From assembly GCF_022605725.1 (NCBI RefSeq), contig NC_065549.1, positions 124,001 to 188,000 on the forward strand: a stretch of DNA of 64,000 nt, given 5' to 3'. This DNA comes from Anthonomus grandis grandis (Eukaryota; Arthropoda; Insecta; Coleoptera; Curculionidae). The position numbers were made by a program, and so were the translations under genes. Each line of letters opens with the position of its first letter. The stretch's first letter is position 1. Positions 38,346 to 49,649 of this stretch are shown here, in pieces. The notes below the pieces were generated by a model, which did not search any database, was not told the DNA's origin, and saw only the letters and a program-made list of their open reading frames with translations.

Positions 38346-38792
38346 GCGTGTAGCTCAACGACCTTAAAATAATAAGCAGATCATATACGCAGCCATAGCC
38401 ATAGCTTTGAAAATTGGTCATGGGCCTGGCTAAAAATGATTATTTTTTTATAAAATTTTTTTTGGGTTATAAGAAGGTTAAATCAAATGTATTTTTCGGT
38501 AGCGCCCTTTAAAAAAATAAAAAAGCCCCTTGAAGTGCCCCTGGGCCCGGCTGGATTTTCTCTTTTATCGTAAATTTTTTGTTTATTATTTTTTTTTTTT
38601 GAAAAAAACGCACCCTTTTTGCTATAGCGCTTTTTATAATTAAAAAAAAAGTTTTTTCGGCCCTGTATACTTCAAAATATTTTCCAGATATGCGCTATCA
38701 GGTCCCAAAATTTTTTTAAGAGGTTAGAAAATGTTAACCTTATTTTTTTAGGCTTTATGGAAGACCGACGCACTGTTGCAGGACCTTGTATA

Positions 38793-41015
38793 AATTGTTA
38801 AGAAATTGAAATTATTTACTCCTTGTCTCCTCTTAACGCATTAAGTAATGGGAGTACCATTTTCTCCATGGATATTCAGGGTTTTTCGACTAAAATGTTT
38901 CCTTCTTTTAAACGAAAGTATGTCTTAAAATTAGTGAGAAATAGATTTTCAACCATTACGTCCCATTATAAATCCAAAAGTATCATTTACATACAAAGCG
39001 CCAGTTGTTTATCCTATGAAGATATCACTGGGTGATACCACCAGCTGAGCCTTCGGGGCACTTTATTTTAAATAATAATCTACGCATAGGACTTTCTTTT
39101 GTCAGATAACAGAGACTTCCTACCGGTAAATTATGCGTATTAGCATTTTTAGTAAATGAAGAGATTTTTCTTTTTGTAACCGTTTTATGGCTTTATTCAA
39201 ACTTTACCGAACAAAAATTTATTCAAACGGTTTTTTAATTTGAAAATAAAAGAGCTTTCAATTTATCAATTTATGTCCTTCTCGTTAATCAGAACTGGAT
39301 TTGATACGGTCGCTACGCGCTAATTATTTACCTCCTTAATTCGGGTTTAAATTATAAGGTTCTCCAAACCGGACTTTGTCAGGCGAGAAATTCGAAATCG
39401 GTATTCGGCACCTGCCCTTTTTTTAAAGAATCTATAAATCTGGTTTAGATACTTCAAGAAATATTCAACTATACTCTTATAAAACGTTTAACTTAATTTT
39501 TCCTCAGTTCTTATTGTTTCACCTAAACAAAAAACTCCAGTTGATATTTTCGGATTCTAGATTAACCTATTAACCGCAAGCTTAAACTCTTGAATTTTAA
39601 AAGTTTTATCTCTGCATAAAAAGAAATATAAATTTAAAAATAAAGATAATTTGTCTACTGACAACCATTAAATGGAATTTATTCCGTACACTAAAATCCA
39701 AAAGAATTTAACCAAAGTCTTTAGTGGTTAAAATTAGACGTAGTCGAAGAAGTCACAACAAAAAAATGTTCAAACATCCGTAATAATGAATGCCCGTTAG
39801 AAAACCAGGATAGCGTAGCCATAAAACAACCAGACCCCGCTTTACGACGATTATAAAAAAATCGATTTAACACAAACTACCTTTGCTTTTAATAGCACTA
39901 GTCATGGTTTTAGTATGATGCGAGATTCTTGTCTTTAGGAAACCTAAAGGGACTTTAAATGGCTCAATTTGAGTTGAACACTCGTAAAGTTAAACGAGCA
40001 TTAAAAATATATATTATAGTTTTGTGTGGTTACAAAAATACCATCACGAATTGCTTATTGCATTGTTGTAAACAAAAGAAAAACAATTATCAGATTTTAT
40101 AGAACTTTGTGTATATTTCATCTAAATCAATCAAAGAATTCATACGAACAGTTTCTCCAGTGGATCCCAATTTTATTGTCAAAGTACATAGATACATTTT
40201 AAAACTAAATCATTTTTTTAGATGTATATAACGCTTGATTTTTTATATAAAATATTCACTTTGAATTCAAATGCAAATAGCAACTAGCAGATTTTTCATA
40301 CCCGATTATTAATGGTACACGTTATTTTTGAGTAATATTTCAATACGCCAACGTCGATTTTCAAAGAAAACATTTAAGAGTCTTATGATGTATTTCGTTA
40401 TTTAACAACTATATTAAATCAGTCATTTGTTAACGGTTCTTTTATACTAATCGTGGACACTTCATCAAATCATCTATTATTGACACACAATATTTTTTTC
40501 AAATGACTATCTTATATCTGTTCATTAGACAATTATTCACCGCCCTTTTTATGTATAAAAGGGCAATAAATTTTAGAGCCATTTCAGTACGATAAGATTA
40601 CGCGATAAGCAGTAAGAATTAATTACCGTGTAAAAAAAGACCCTATGAATATTAAATTAACACTTCTATATTAGGTCTGCCTTGTACAGCCGTTACGACG
40701 GAACCGTCAAGTTAGTTATAGGTTTAAAGGCCAATTTTTCCTTCCCTTCTTTAAAGCAGCCATGAAGCCGGGTCTTGATGAGCTTTTAATATTCTCCATT
40801 ATTTATTTTTAAGTCATCTAAAAGTCATTTGAGCTTGTTGCGTTAGCCATGTATTTAGGCAACTTTAAGTGATAAGTAGTACTTTCATTAATTGTATAGT
40901 CAAGAAGCCATTTATACCTCAAACCTCTTCATTTTTTTTCTCTTATATTGGAGAAACATATGTAATATATCACATGTTCTACTGGGGTTTTCACTGAAAG
41001 ATTCTTGTGAATTGA
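38793..41015. other. AT-rich single-copy DNA, no gene recognised
   Basis: A 70-codon open frame at 38823-39035 has no recognisable motif. The rest is AT-rich with no element boundaries that I can support. Confidence 0.4.
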
Positions 41016-41032
41016 TATTTTTGGCGCCCAAC
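41016..41032 (+). repeat. Dispersed TATTTTTGGCGCCCAAC motif
   Basis: Same word as at 43211 and, reversed, at 50178. It is followed about 35 bp later by ATTATACAGGGTAATTTTT (41061 onward), a typical insect transposon end, and by AATACAGGGAG near 41155. No matching right ends were found. Confidence 0.35.
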
Positions 41033-41472
41033 AATTTAGATTTTCTTTCCAAAATATTTGCATTATACAGGGTAATTTTTATAAGAAGGTCATGCTTTTG
41101 GGGGATGATAGAAGACCTTCAAATATAACTTTTGAATAATGCCTCAGAAGCAAAATACAGGGAGTTAAAGTTTTTAAAAAAAAATAAGAAATAAATTTTT
41201 AGTTTTTTGACTGTTTAAGATATCGGTGTCAAATTTTCTTAATAAAGCTACCTAATAAAGATGCTTTTAATGTAAAAAGTAAATGTTTTAGTTTCAACCA
41301 GTGGCGTAGATCAGATGGACAATTGAGTAATTGCCGTCAAGATCTTCCAGCGAAAGGTATGTTTTACATCTGCATATTCTTATCACCTCTTTTCCTGTTC
41401 AAATTTATAATATGTAAATGAATTTTTTAGGTACTTTAACCAAGTAATTGGGATGATTATCTTCATAATGAT

Positions 41473-42465
41473 ATGAACAAATTGGAATTGTTCCGATCCT
41501 TAGCCCAAGCAGTTTTAAACAGCTTCAACGACGATGTTCACATTGTGACGAATGTGGGCGATAAAATATTATCGTCGAAACCTTTTTTTAGCAGCTTACA
41601 TGGAAGCATAATATGTAAACATATGGAGGAAGCAGATGGCCGTCTCATGTTACACACCAAGGATATGGAGTCGTATGGTGCTAAACGTGTGGTGATTCAA
41701 AGCAATGACACTGATGTTCTAGTGCTGGCAGTTTCATTTTTTTTTTTAACTGATAAAGAATGGACTCGAGGAATTGTATTTACTTTTCGGGTCTGGGGTT
41801 CATCGTCGATTTATCAGCATTCATGCCATTGCAGAAAATGTAGGAGAAGCAAAGTCAGTTGCTTTAAGGGGCTTCCATGCATATACTGGTTACGACACGG
41901 TGTCTTATTTTGCAACTAAGTGAAAGCGTTTAGCCTGAGCTGCGTGGCAGGACGATTCAGCTACGAACGCATTTAAAAGACTGGCCTGGCCTTTAGATAA
42001 TGAACCAGATGAAGAGTTTGTGGAAGCTTTGGAGAAATATACAGTAATATTGTACGGTATGCGAGATGAAACATGTACAGGTGTGGATCAAGCTAGAAAG
42101 CATTTATTTGCAACCGAGCATAAGCACTTAAATGCCATCCCTCCAACACGTGGTGCACTTATTCAACACATCAAACGATCTGCCTACCAGGCAGGTCACA
42201 TCTGGTGCAGGTCTATTAAGGTTAAAACAGACTGTCCTCCTTCATCAACATTGTGGGGTTGGACTAAAGATAAGGGACAATTTAAACCGTTTTGGACACT
42301 TCTTCCAGAGGTTTGGAGTGTGTGTAGGACTCTTGACAATTGTGGTTGCACTAAAGGATGTGAAAGTCAACGGTGCAGCTGCCGTCAATACCAGCTGCCC
42401 TGCACTTTGGCATGTAAAAAGTGCAAAGGACAATGCCAAAACCAGAAATTTCTAAGCCCTTTTGA
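41473..42465 (+). pseudogene. Decayed transposon protein (possible Academ-like), C-terminal half with nuclease-like motif and CXC domain
   Basis: Three overlapping reading frames give one protein tail. First comes LELFRSLAQAVLNSFNDDV, then MEEADGRLMLHTKDMES and KRVVIQSNDTDVLVLAVS (to about 41745). A second frame adds ISIHAIAENVGEAKSVALRG and FHAYTGYDTVSYFATK, followed by two TGA codons near 41917 and 41935. A third adds KYTVILYGM, YQAGHIWCRS, LWGWTKDKGQFKPFW and a cysteine-rich end with CGCTKGCESQRCSCRQ and CKKCKGQC, like a tesmin/TSO1 CXC domain. The EEAD to DTDVLVL spacing resembles the acidic core of XPG/FEN-type PIN nucleases. This is the same family as 31082-32808, but a separate copy on the opposite strand. 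Confidence 0.75.
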
Positions 42466-43208
42466 TAATTTTTTAATATTATTTATAATTATTATTCTTT
42501 TACTCGTAGGTTTAATAGTCCTGAGGCAAAAACCGATCCTAACCAAAATGTCGACCTTTTGATTTTATTAAAAAAAAAACATATTGACGTATATGAAAAA
42601 TTACATTATAAAAATGAATTTATACTTAATACTCATAATAATTATTACTTTAATATTATTTTTTTGCAATATACCTTCTGTTTTCCTTGCAACCATAGTT
42701 TTAATGGTTGCAAAAAATATAATAATTGTATTTACTACTACAATAATTTCCATACTAGTTGCTATATGGTGCAAAGGTATATTTAATTGCATTTTTATGC
42801 TCAAAAACGTATTCAGCGACCTCAAAAACCTATGAAATGATACCAAACACATTAACATTTAGAGATGTTGATAAATGTTACTTTTTTCGCTGCCATTTTG
42901 AAAAACGGCGCTGTAATTCGTCTGCCGGTAAATGTTTGTGTATTCAGACATTAGCATTGTCTTACGAAGGCACAAATAAAGCGTTAACCATTTTAAACAC
43001 GCCTTTCTAGATGTATTTACGCATTTCAATATTTTACTTTTAAAATATACCCCTTCACCCCCAAACCAAAATCCTAAGGGATGAAAACTTAAGAACTGTG
43101 GGTTAAATCAATCTATTAGGTTCATATTACGCAAAGTGGCTTGCTTGTATCACAAAGTGCAGTATTTTTTCATGTACCGCTAGTACTATTAAAGTAATAA
43201 AAAATTGA
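42466..43208. other. AT-rich sequence after the transposon relic, no gene recognised
   Basis: The open frame after the CXC end continues into a hydrophobic AT-rich tail (FLILFIIIILLLV) that is composition-driven. Overlapping frames to 43010 on both strands are likewise low-complexity. No right-hand terminus matching anything left of 41473 was found. Confidence 0.4.
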
Positions 43209-43663
43209 CATTTTTGGCCCCCAACGTTGTGTTTTTTGCTTAATTTGTCACTAAAATCTCAGTATTTCAGTATAAAAATCTATATTTTTAACAACCAACT
43301 ATAACATATAATAATTAAACTTATACAATCCGTAATAATTAAATTTGTGTATAACCAAAAACCTTATTATCGTGAGTGTCGTACACGAAGCACCTGCTTT
43401 ATAATAAAATTCAATTACATGTTATCATAAAATTCCTTTGTACTAAATTAACAAAATGGACTTTATTATGTACTCGCTTATTGAAAAAAAATAATTGGCC
43501 GAGCACGGGCTTAAGAAAACTCGTTAATTTACTTTTGCAAATTGCCGCCCCCTATAAAAAAACCGTACGGCTCAAGAATTAATTATAGTGAATGAAAATC
43601 TCGCCATAATAAAGTTCAGGTCAGTACTACATTTTATGAGCTTAATTTATTAAAGCTAATTTT
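43209..43663 (+). repeat. Left arm of a 7-kb inverted-repeat pair, about 455 bp
   Basis: From CATTTTTGGCCCCCAAC (43210) the sequence aligns, in reverse complement, with 49650-50196. Shared landmarks in order are TGGCGCCCAAC, GTAATAATTAAATTTRTG, CTTATTATCGTRAGTG, GCACCTGCTTTATAATAAAA, TTAACAAAATGGACTT, AATTGCCGCCCCCT, AATTAATTATAG and ATTTATTAAAGC. Homology fades at GCTTAATTTATTAAAGC. A 68-codon frame inside it (43376-43582) is incidental. Confidence 0.8.
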
Positions 43664-45624
43664 CTATTTTAATCGTGAAGAAAAAAATTTCATGCAAAAG
43701 TAGAAAAAAAAATTAAAACTTCAACATGAAGCGCATAAATCCGGAATGAAGTTGAAAAATTGGCCGCCGTTAACCCCGAATAATAAAAATCTTTATTGCC
43801 GATCTTGTAGCGAGATTTTTAAAAAAGGGGCATATTAAGGCCGTTTATTAACCCGATAAGGGAACTGGTAATAATTTTCGAATGACTCTTTTATATTCGT
43901 ATTGTGTCAGAATTTCAAAATTTAATGCTTATGTAATTAATTAATAAGGGACAATTTAAATATGTAGTTAATATTTTAAATAATTGATACTTATTATTAA
44001 ATAGGCCATTTTTTTAAATTCAATTAACCATTTTAGTTTAAAACGCGCACTGAAATTTGGATCTTTATAAAACCCTTGTTCTTTAAATAACAAAAGAACA
44101 CTTTAAATATTGAATTAATGTTGTTATAGTGTTACAATAAAAACATAACATTGCATGTGGTTTATTTAAATAAGGTCAACAATAGTCTTTATAATTACTA
44201 CGCACTTTTACGTCCATTTTAATATAAGTAACGAACCTCATCGGAACGTAAAACTTATGTAGGTAGCGTCTCTTGTTGCCTCCGATGTCGTTGCCCAATC
44301 AAGTAGTAATTCATCAAACCAATTTAAGAAAAACCACTTGGCACGTTATTAATCAATTAGTTTCGACATAATTTATCCGATTCCCCATATAGATAATATC
44401 GAAAAGTCGAAATCTGAATGTATTGGAATTTTTTTCCACTATAGTATGCGTTGGTACGCACACACAATACCCCATAAGACATAAATTAATAGTCTTTAAC
44501 ACTTGGCCGATGTCTTCAGATGCATTTCCCTTGATATTTTCAGAAGAGGTCGCATTAGTCCATATTATATCGGTCCATCTTCCTTAATAAATTATGGTAT
44601 TGCATGGGTCGTTGATGGTACCGGTCGTGCCGGTATAATGTTCCGACTTCCCGCATACGATGAAGCTTAAAGGTCAAAATGATTTTTAGTACGTTGAAAT
44701 AAGAAAGGAATTAATTAATGGATTTTGTATTAGTAAAAAGGGCTTCGGTAGCACGGCGTCCATTAATTATTTTAAAACTAAAAGGTCCGATTCCCGTTCG
44801 CCATCACGAGATATCTATCGGGTTCGAACAAGTTATTTGTCGAAAGTGTCAAAAGTGGCCGTAAATTCCGGATGCGATCGTAATGGCGCACGTTCGATCT
44901 ATAAAATCGTTTTTAATCGTGCTTTATCGTGTCCGCCACACTAGAGATATTATTGCCGAATAAAACACCATAAAATGTCGACTGGTTACGAATAAAGGGT
45001 GCCAAATTCATTTCTGAATCAAAATGTTACTATAAAATATAAAAAAGGAGTGACCATTGATTGAAGCTAAACGATGTCAACTAGTCGACATTTAAAAATA
45101 AATCCTTGGAACAAGGAAAAAATTTTTGTTGTATATTTGAATGTTTTAATTTAATAAAATAGAATTTTGACATAAGTCACTTTTCTCAAAACAATTTATT
45201 AATAGATTAATTTTATAAAAATAGTTCATAGAAAAAGAGAAATGGCCTTAATTTAAAAACGCCTATTTCTAAATCTTAATCATATTAAGAATAAATAAAC
45301 ATATAAAATTATGGACGCTAGTCTATTATCCCAAGTCATAGATTGGTTTTGGTAATAATTTGGCCTGGAATTTGGATTTATTATTTTATATAAATCTTTG
45401 GTCCGAATGTTGAAACTTTGGTTGTACTATTGGTGGTTGGAACTAATTAGACTTTGGGTTAAAAGCATTATTCATAGGAGTTTGTTGGGGGTGTTGGAGC
45501 AAAAATATTGCTATTGTGTGATGGTACGTTATAAAAAGATGATTGTGTTAGAGTGTTAAATAAACCTATGGCCTATCGATTAGGGACGTTTGTTTATTGT
45601 ACGTTTCCATCTATAACATGACAC
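43664..45624. other. Single-copy DNA between inverted-repeat arm and mariner element, no gene recognised
   Basis: No coding stretch can be supported. The part from about 44200 to 45000 is less AT-rich, non-repetitive and has homeodomain-like words such as TTAATCAATTAG and TTTTTAATCGTGCTTTATCG, so a regulatory or conserved non-coding role is possible but unproven. Confidence 0.35.
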
Positions 45625-47513
45625 ATTTTAACTGCTTATAAGTCGAGAACAGAAAATGACAACAATGTGCAGTTTTCACAGAACTTCATCAATATTTTTA
45701 AAGTTTTTTTTGACAGTGTTGCCAAGTTTCAAAATTTACCTGAAATAGGAGGAAAAAAATTGATGATTTTCAAAGGCCGATTTTTCAAAAATTTTAAATG
45801 TAACACCCTGTACTTTTTAGATGAAAGCCTGTTAAATCCTCTTTACGAAAATGTATAAATTGTCTTAAATTCATTATTTTTTTTTACAGAGCCAATTTTA
45901 GTAAATGACACTTTTTTGAAAATTTTCCTACAATAAATACCTATTAAATAAGATTCTCGGTATCAAGTGACAACAATAACAATTGTAGCTTGTCAAGAAA
46001 GCTGTGAGTTGCACAATTTGTTGGGCAGTCCCAATAATTTGATTTCTATATGTATTTTTGCATTTTAAGGTTTAAACATGTTTACCACCCGGGAAAAGGC
46101 ACGTTGCGTGTTATTATTTAGTGCACGCAGACGAGAAGAAGATTTAGGCTGATTTTCGAAAGGGCTCCACCTTCACGCAATTCTATACTTCATTGGGTAC
46201 GCCAATTTTCCCAGGAAGGAAAAGTTAAAAGAAAAGTTAGAACAAACCTAAATGCACAAGATAATCTGTTGGAATATATTTTGCTGGTAAAAGAAGTGTT
46301 GTCCTTAAACAATAACCAAATATCTATTAGGAAGATAGCTCAAACGATAAATATTTCAAAAAGTAAAGTACATAAAATTCTAAAAATAATTAAGTTTAAA
46401 CCCTATAAAATAGAAAATCGCGGTCTTGAAAAAACATATTTAATGTGCGAAATACTACTAAATCTTTTCATAGAAATGAGCCGGATACCAATTTAATAAT
46501 GTCTAATGAAGCAACATTTCACATCAGTGGTCGAGTAAATAGGCGCAACTGCCGAATTTGGGGGGATGAAAATCCTCGAGTGTATAACGAATTTGAAAGA
46601 GATTCTCCTAAGCTAAACGTTACACCGATATGTTGGAAACATTTTTTTATCCTCAACTTCAGCAGGATGGAATTTTAGACACGGTCTACTTCCAGCAAGA
46701 CGGTGCACCACCACACTTCTCCAGGGTCGCAAGGGATTCCTTAGATTTGGAAACAGATGGATAGGGGGAGCAGGTCCAATCGAGTGGGCACCTTATTCTC
46801 CCGATCTAACCATTCCAGATTTTTGTATATGGGGATATGTAAAAGACCGTTGCTGCAATCCAACCCCAAGAAATTTAGATAAATTGCGCAATAACATAAT
46901 GAACGTTTTCAACCAAATTACACCGCGAATGCTACAAAACGCCTTCGGCAACTTATTTCTCCGTCTGCATTTGTGTTCCGAGCAAAATAGGGATCATATT
47001 CAGCAGCTAATTTATTAGTTATAAATTAAAATTAAGTTCTTTAATTGTTTGTTGTTAAAATTGTTGTAATTTAATGCATACAAATACTTTTTATAGACAA
47101 GGCAATAGCGCAAATTATTTAATTATAATTATGCTAAAGCGATACATAGGCAATTACCAGAAAATGTTCATCAATCACCAAATATGTATTCTAGGAAAAT
47201 TTTCAAAAAGGTGTCATTTACTAAAATTGGCTCTGTAAAAAAAAAATAATGAATTTAAGACAATTTATACATTTTCGGAAAAAGGGATTTAACAGGCTTT
47301 CATGCGAAATTAAAAAGTACAGGGTGTTACATTTAAAATTTTTCAGAAATCGGCCTTTGAAAATAATCAATTTTTTTCCTCCTATTTCAGGTAAATTTTG
47401 AAACTTGGCAACACTGTCAAAAAAAAACTTTAAAAAAATTGTTGAAGTTTTGTGAAAACCACACATTGTTGTCATTTTTCGTTCTCGACGTATAGGCAGT
47501 TAAAGTATCAGTT
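45625..47513 (+). mobile_element. Mariner/IS630-type DNA transposon with about 300-bp terminal inverted repeats
   Basis: The left TIR (about 45625-45950) and right TIR (about 47185-47513) match in inverted orientation for roughly 300 bp. Shared blocks include TTTAACTGC, GTCGAGAAC, AATGACAACAATGTG, GACAGTGTTGCCAAGTTTC, ACCTGAAATAGGAGG, AACACCCTGTACTTTT, AATTCATTATTTTTTTT and GAGCCAATTTTAGTAAATG. A decayed transposase gene lies between them on the plus strand. The outermost bases are not clear enough to call the target duplication. Confidence 0.85.
46079..47018 (+). pseudogene. Decayed mariner/IS630-superfamily transposase
   Basis: In order the plus strand shows a start-proximal MFTTREKARCVLLF (46079), PPSRNSILHWVRQFSQEGKV (46167 on), a helix-turn-helix KIAQTINISKSKVHKILK (about 46333-46390), SNEATFHISGRVNRRNCRIW (46502 on), LQQDGILDTVYFQQDGAPPH (about 46660-46720), GPIEWAPYSPDLTIPDF and IWGYVKDR, ending CSEQNRDHIQQLIY with TAG at 47016-47018. 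At least four frame changes and a TGA near 46150 disrupt it. The first catalytic acid of the SDEATF motif is asparagine here (AAT at 46505-46507); the second (QQD) and third (SPD) remain. Confidence 0.85.
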
Positions 47514-49649
47514 TATAAATTGATAACCCCGTATTACATAGAAATATATTAAAGTTGCAAATTTTTTTGAATGTATTTTCGACTTTTCTAAACTTAAATA
47601 AAACGTCCTCTATACAAAATAGGAAAGAACACACACACACACAGAAACACCGTCACCTTTGTTAATTGGCCACCCTTTTTATCTTTCGGATCTCTCGTAT
47701 TCTTTCGCGGGTTAATAATAGGGACCGGCATTGTTTTCGATATTACGCCGATGATGCTTCATTATTTTCCGCACGATTGTCTCTGCCATTTTTTCAACTG
47801 AAATTCGACGCTCTTTTGTTTCGCTGAAAAAGGGTTTCGCTCCTACAAGCCGGAACATGTTAGGATAAAAATCTAAATTCCCGTTCGAGGGAGGAAAGTT
47901 TAATTTAAAGTTGTCTCGTCCGGCCATTAAGGCTTCAATATATACATCAGGGAGTTTCTTTCATTAGACGCACATAATCGATGTAAATTAAGACAAATTT
48001 CTAAACGAGTCCGACGGTGGGGCAGATTGAAAGTGGAAAAATCTGAACTTGGCACGAAGCTTTTAAAGAGAATTCTCGGGGTACGTGTTGGTCGCATCTG
48101 AAACGTGTTTGGAATAAATCGAAGGTTTTTCACCATTGGATTTTTTATCAATGTGCGTTCTTCAGACTCTTTATGTAATTAAATGATTTCGTTCAATCTA
48201 ATTCTCAAACTTAAGACCGTCAAAATTTGATCGCTACCAAGCGAATACTCCATTATTACAGACGGTATGAGTATCATTTAGTCGATTATAAACGGTCCCT
48301 TTCACGAAAACAATTATTTAAACTATCCATCTGCTGTTTACTAACTGGATCTCTCATTACCCCCGTAGCCAGATGCATTTCTCCAGAGGAGTGTACGAGG
48401 ACGGCCGGACTTTGCTGCAGAAACTTTGGCACAAACTAAATTTGCCATTCAAGTGACTTCAAAGACTAAGGAAACTAGTTGGGACCGTTTTCAAAGTCGG
48501 TAAAGTTTCCATAATTGATTAATCGCTAGCCGCGTTGACCGGCCGGGACTCAAAGAAAATAAAACTTTCTTTTAGGAAGTTGTGGATGGGAAAAAATCGA
48601 AACTTTGCAAAGTGAAAATATAAGGGATGCACGAATAGGTCTAAAGTTAGGAAAACAACTTTTATTAGGAGAATTATTAAAGGACACTTTTTTTCCTTTT
48701 AAAATCTTTTATAAATAGCGCGAAACTTATTCAACTATACGATCTAAACCCACCGAAGAAGACAAGATGATTTGCTTCCTATTTAGAACAAAACACACAC
48801 GATTAAGACCATATATAACCCATCCGAATCCCATATAACAACCCGTTAATTGAAAGATTAAAAAATTCGAAACGAAAGCGTAAGTTTTATGGGACTAAAT
48901 TAAATTCTTTAAGAGGAGATTTGTTTTAAAGTCGATATTTTGACCGTACGCGGCTTAATGGAATGCGCCGGATTTTCTTTCATCGGAAAGATAATAATAA
49001 ACGAGAAAAGACGATTTACGTACATTTAAGGAGTGAAATTATTTCGTGATATCACGAATCTGGTGGGCGTTAAAACACGGAATTCATGTGGGTCGAAACG
49101 ATTTGGAAAACATTAATGTTGGCATAAAAGTGTGCGTTTAAACACACGTGTACGTTGTGTTATTATCTGTTAATTTTATGTAAATCATATTTTGTATTTT
49201 ATTTATATATAATATTTTTGTATAGCTCTGAAAATCTACAAGTTGTCAAATTTAATTTTCTTTTCTAAAAAAAAAAATTCCTTTTTAAAAAAGAAATTAA
49301 ATTACATCATGTTTGTTCCTTTAAAGAAAGAGTTTTGTATATTTTTTTTCAATGTAAAAGATGAACTTATAAATTAAATTGAAAGCACGATTTAAATACG
49401 TTGATCGGCGGCACAAACCTATTTGTCCTTTAAAATTTAATTTACGATCTAATATGATAATTGCAGGTGCATGACGAAGAACTTTTACAAAGAAAATTTA
49501 TATAACGCGAAACGTATTAGTCGTTCTAAAGACTCAAAATTAAAATTTGTTGAATGAGGTCTAATGCAATGATTGTTATTTTATATATATTGTAAGCAGC
49601 GAGATATTGATTCTCCGTCATTCCGGAATGACACAACAAGAAATTTGGC
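47514..49649. other. Single-copy DNA, no gene supported
   Basis: A short (AC)n run lies at 47631-47643. Minus-strand frames at 47712-47927 and 47927-48151 and a plus-strand frame at 48227-48439 are open, and local composition is less AT-rich. None has a domain, signal peptide or convincing splice context that I recognise. The stretch could be host intronic or regulatory DNA. Confidence 0.35.

Larger units (their letters stand above)
36199..38788 (-). mobile_element. 2.6-kb DNA transposon with very long terminal inverted repeats and TATA target duplication
   Basis: The left end starts CAGGGTCCTGCAACAGTGCG at 36199 and the right end, read in reverse complement from 38788, starts CAAGGTCCTGCAACAGTGCG. 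Both are preceded by TATA (36195-36198 and 38789-38792), the probable target duplication. Outer TIRs match for about 105 bp (36199-36303 and 38677-38788). Beyond a nested insertion in the left arm, inverted similarity resumes, with GGCCGAAAAAA, CCGGGCTCAGGGGC versus CCGGGCCCAGGGGC, and AAGGGCGCTACC on both sides, so each original TIR was probably over 300 bp. The interior holds a minus-strand pseudogene of a repeat-borne protein family. Confidence 0.85.

Noticed and set aside
42559..42858. Membrane-protein-like frames rich in I, L and F
   Set aside because: AT-rich low-complexity translation on both strands; hydrophobicity follows composition.
43376..43582. 68-codon frame
   Set aside because: Lies wholly inside the left arm of an inverted repeat and is not kept in the other arm.
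44740..44830. tRNA-like GGTTCGAA word
   Set aside because: No matching acceptor stem, anticodon arm or D-arm could be folded around it.
45667..45858. 63-codon frame, and its mirror at 47221-47475
   Set aside because: Both are translations of the two terminal inverted repeats of the mariner-type element.
47712..48439. Three adjacent small frames as a host gene
   Set aside because: Different frames and strands, no recognised domain, no convincing splice sites. Not excluded as conserved DNA, but not supportable as genes.
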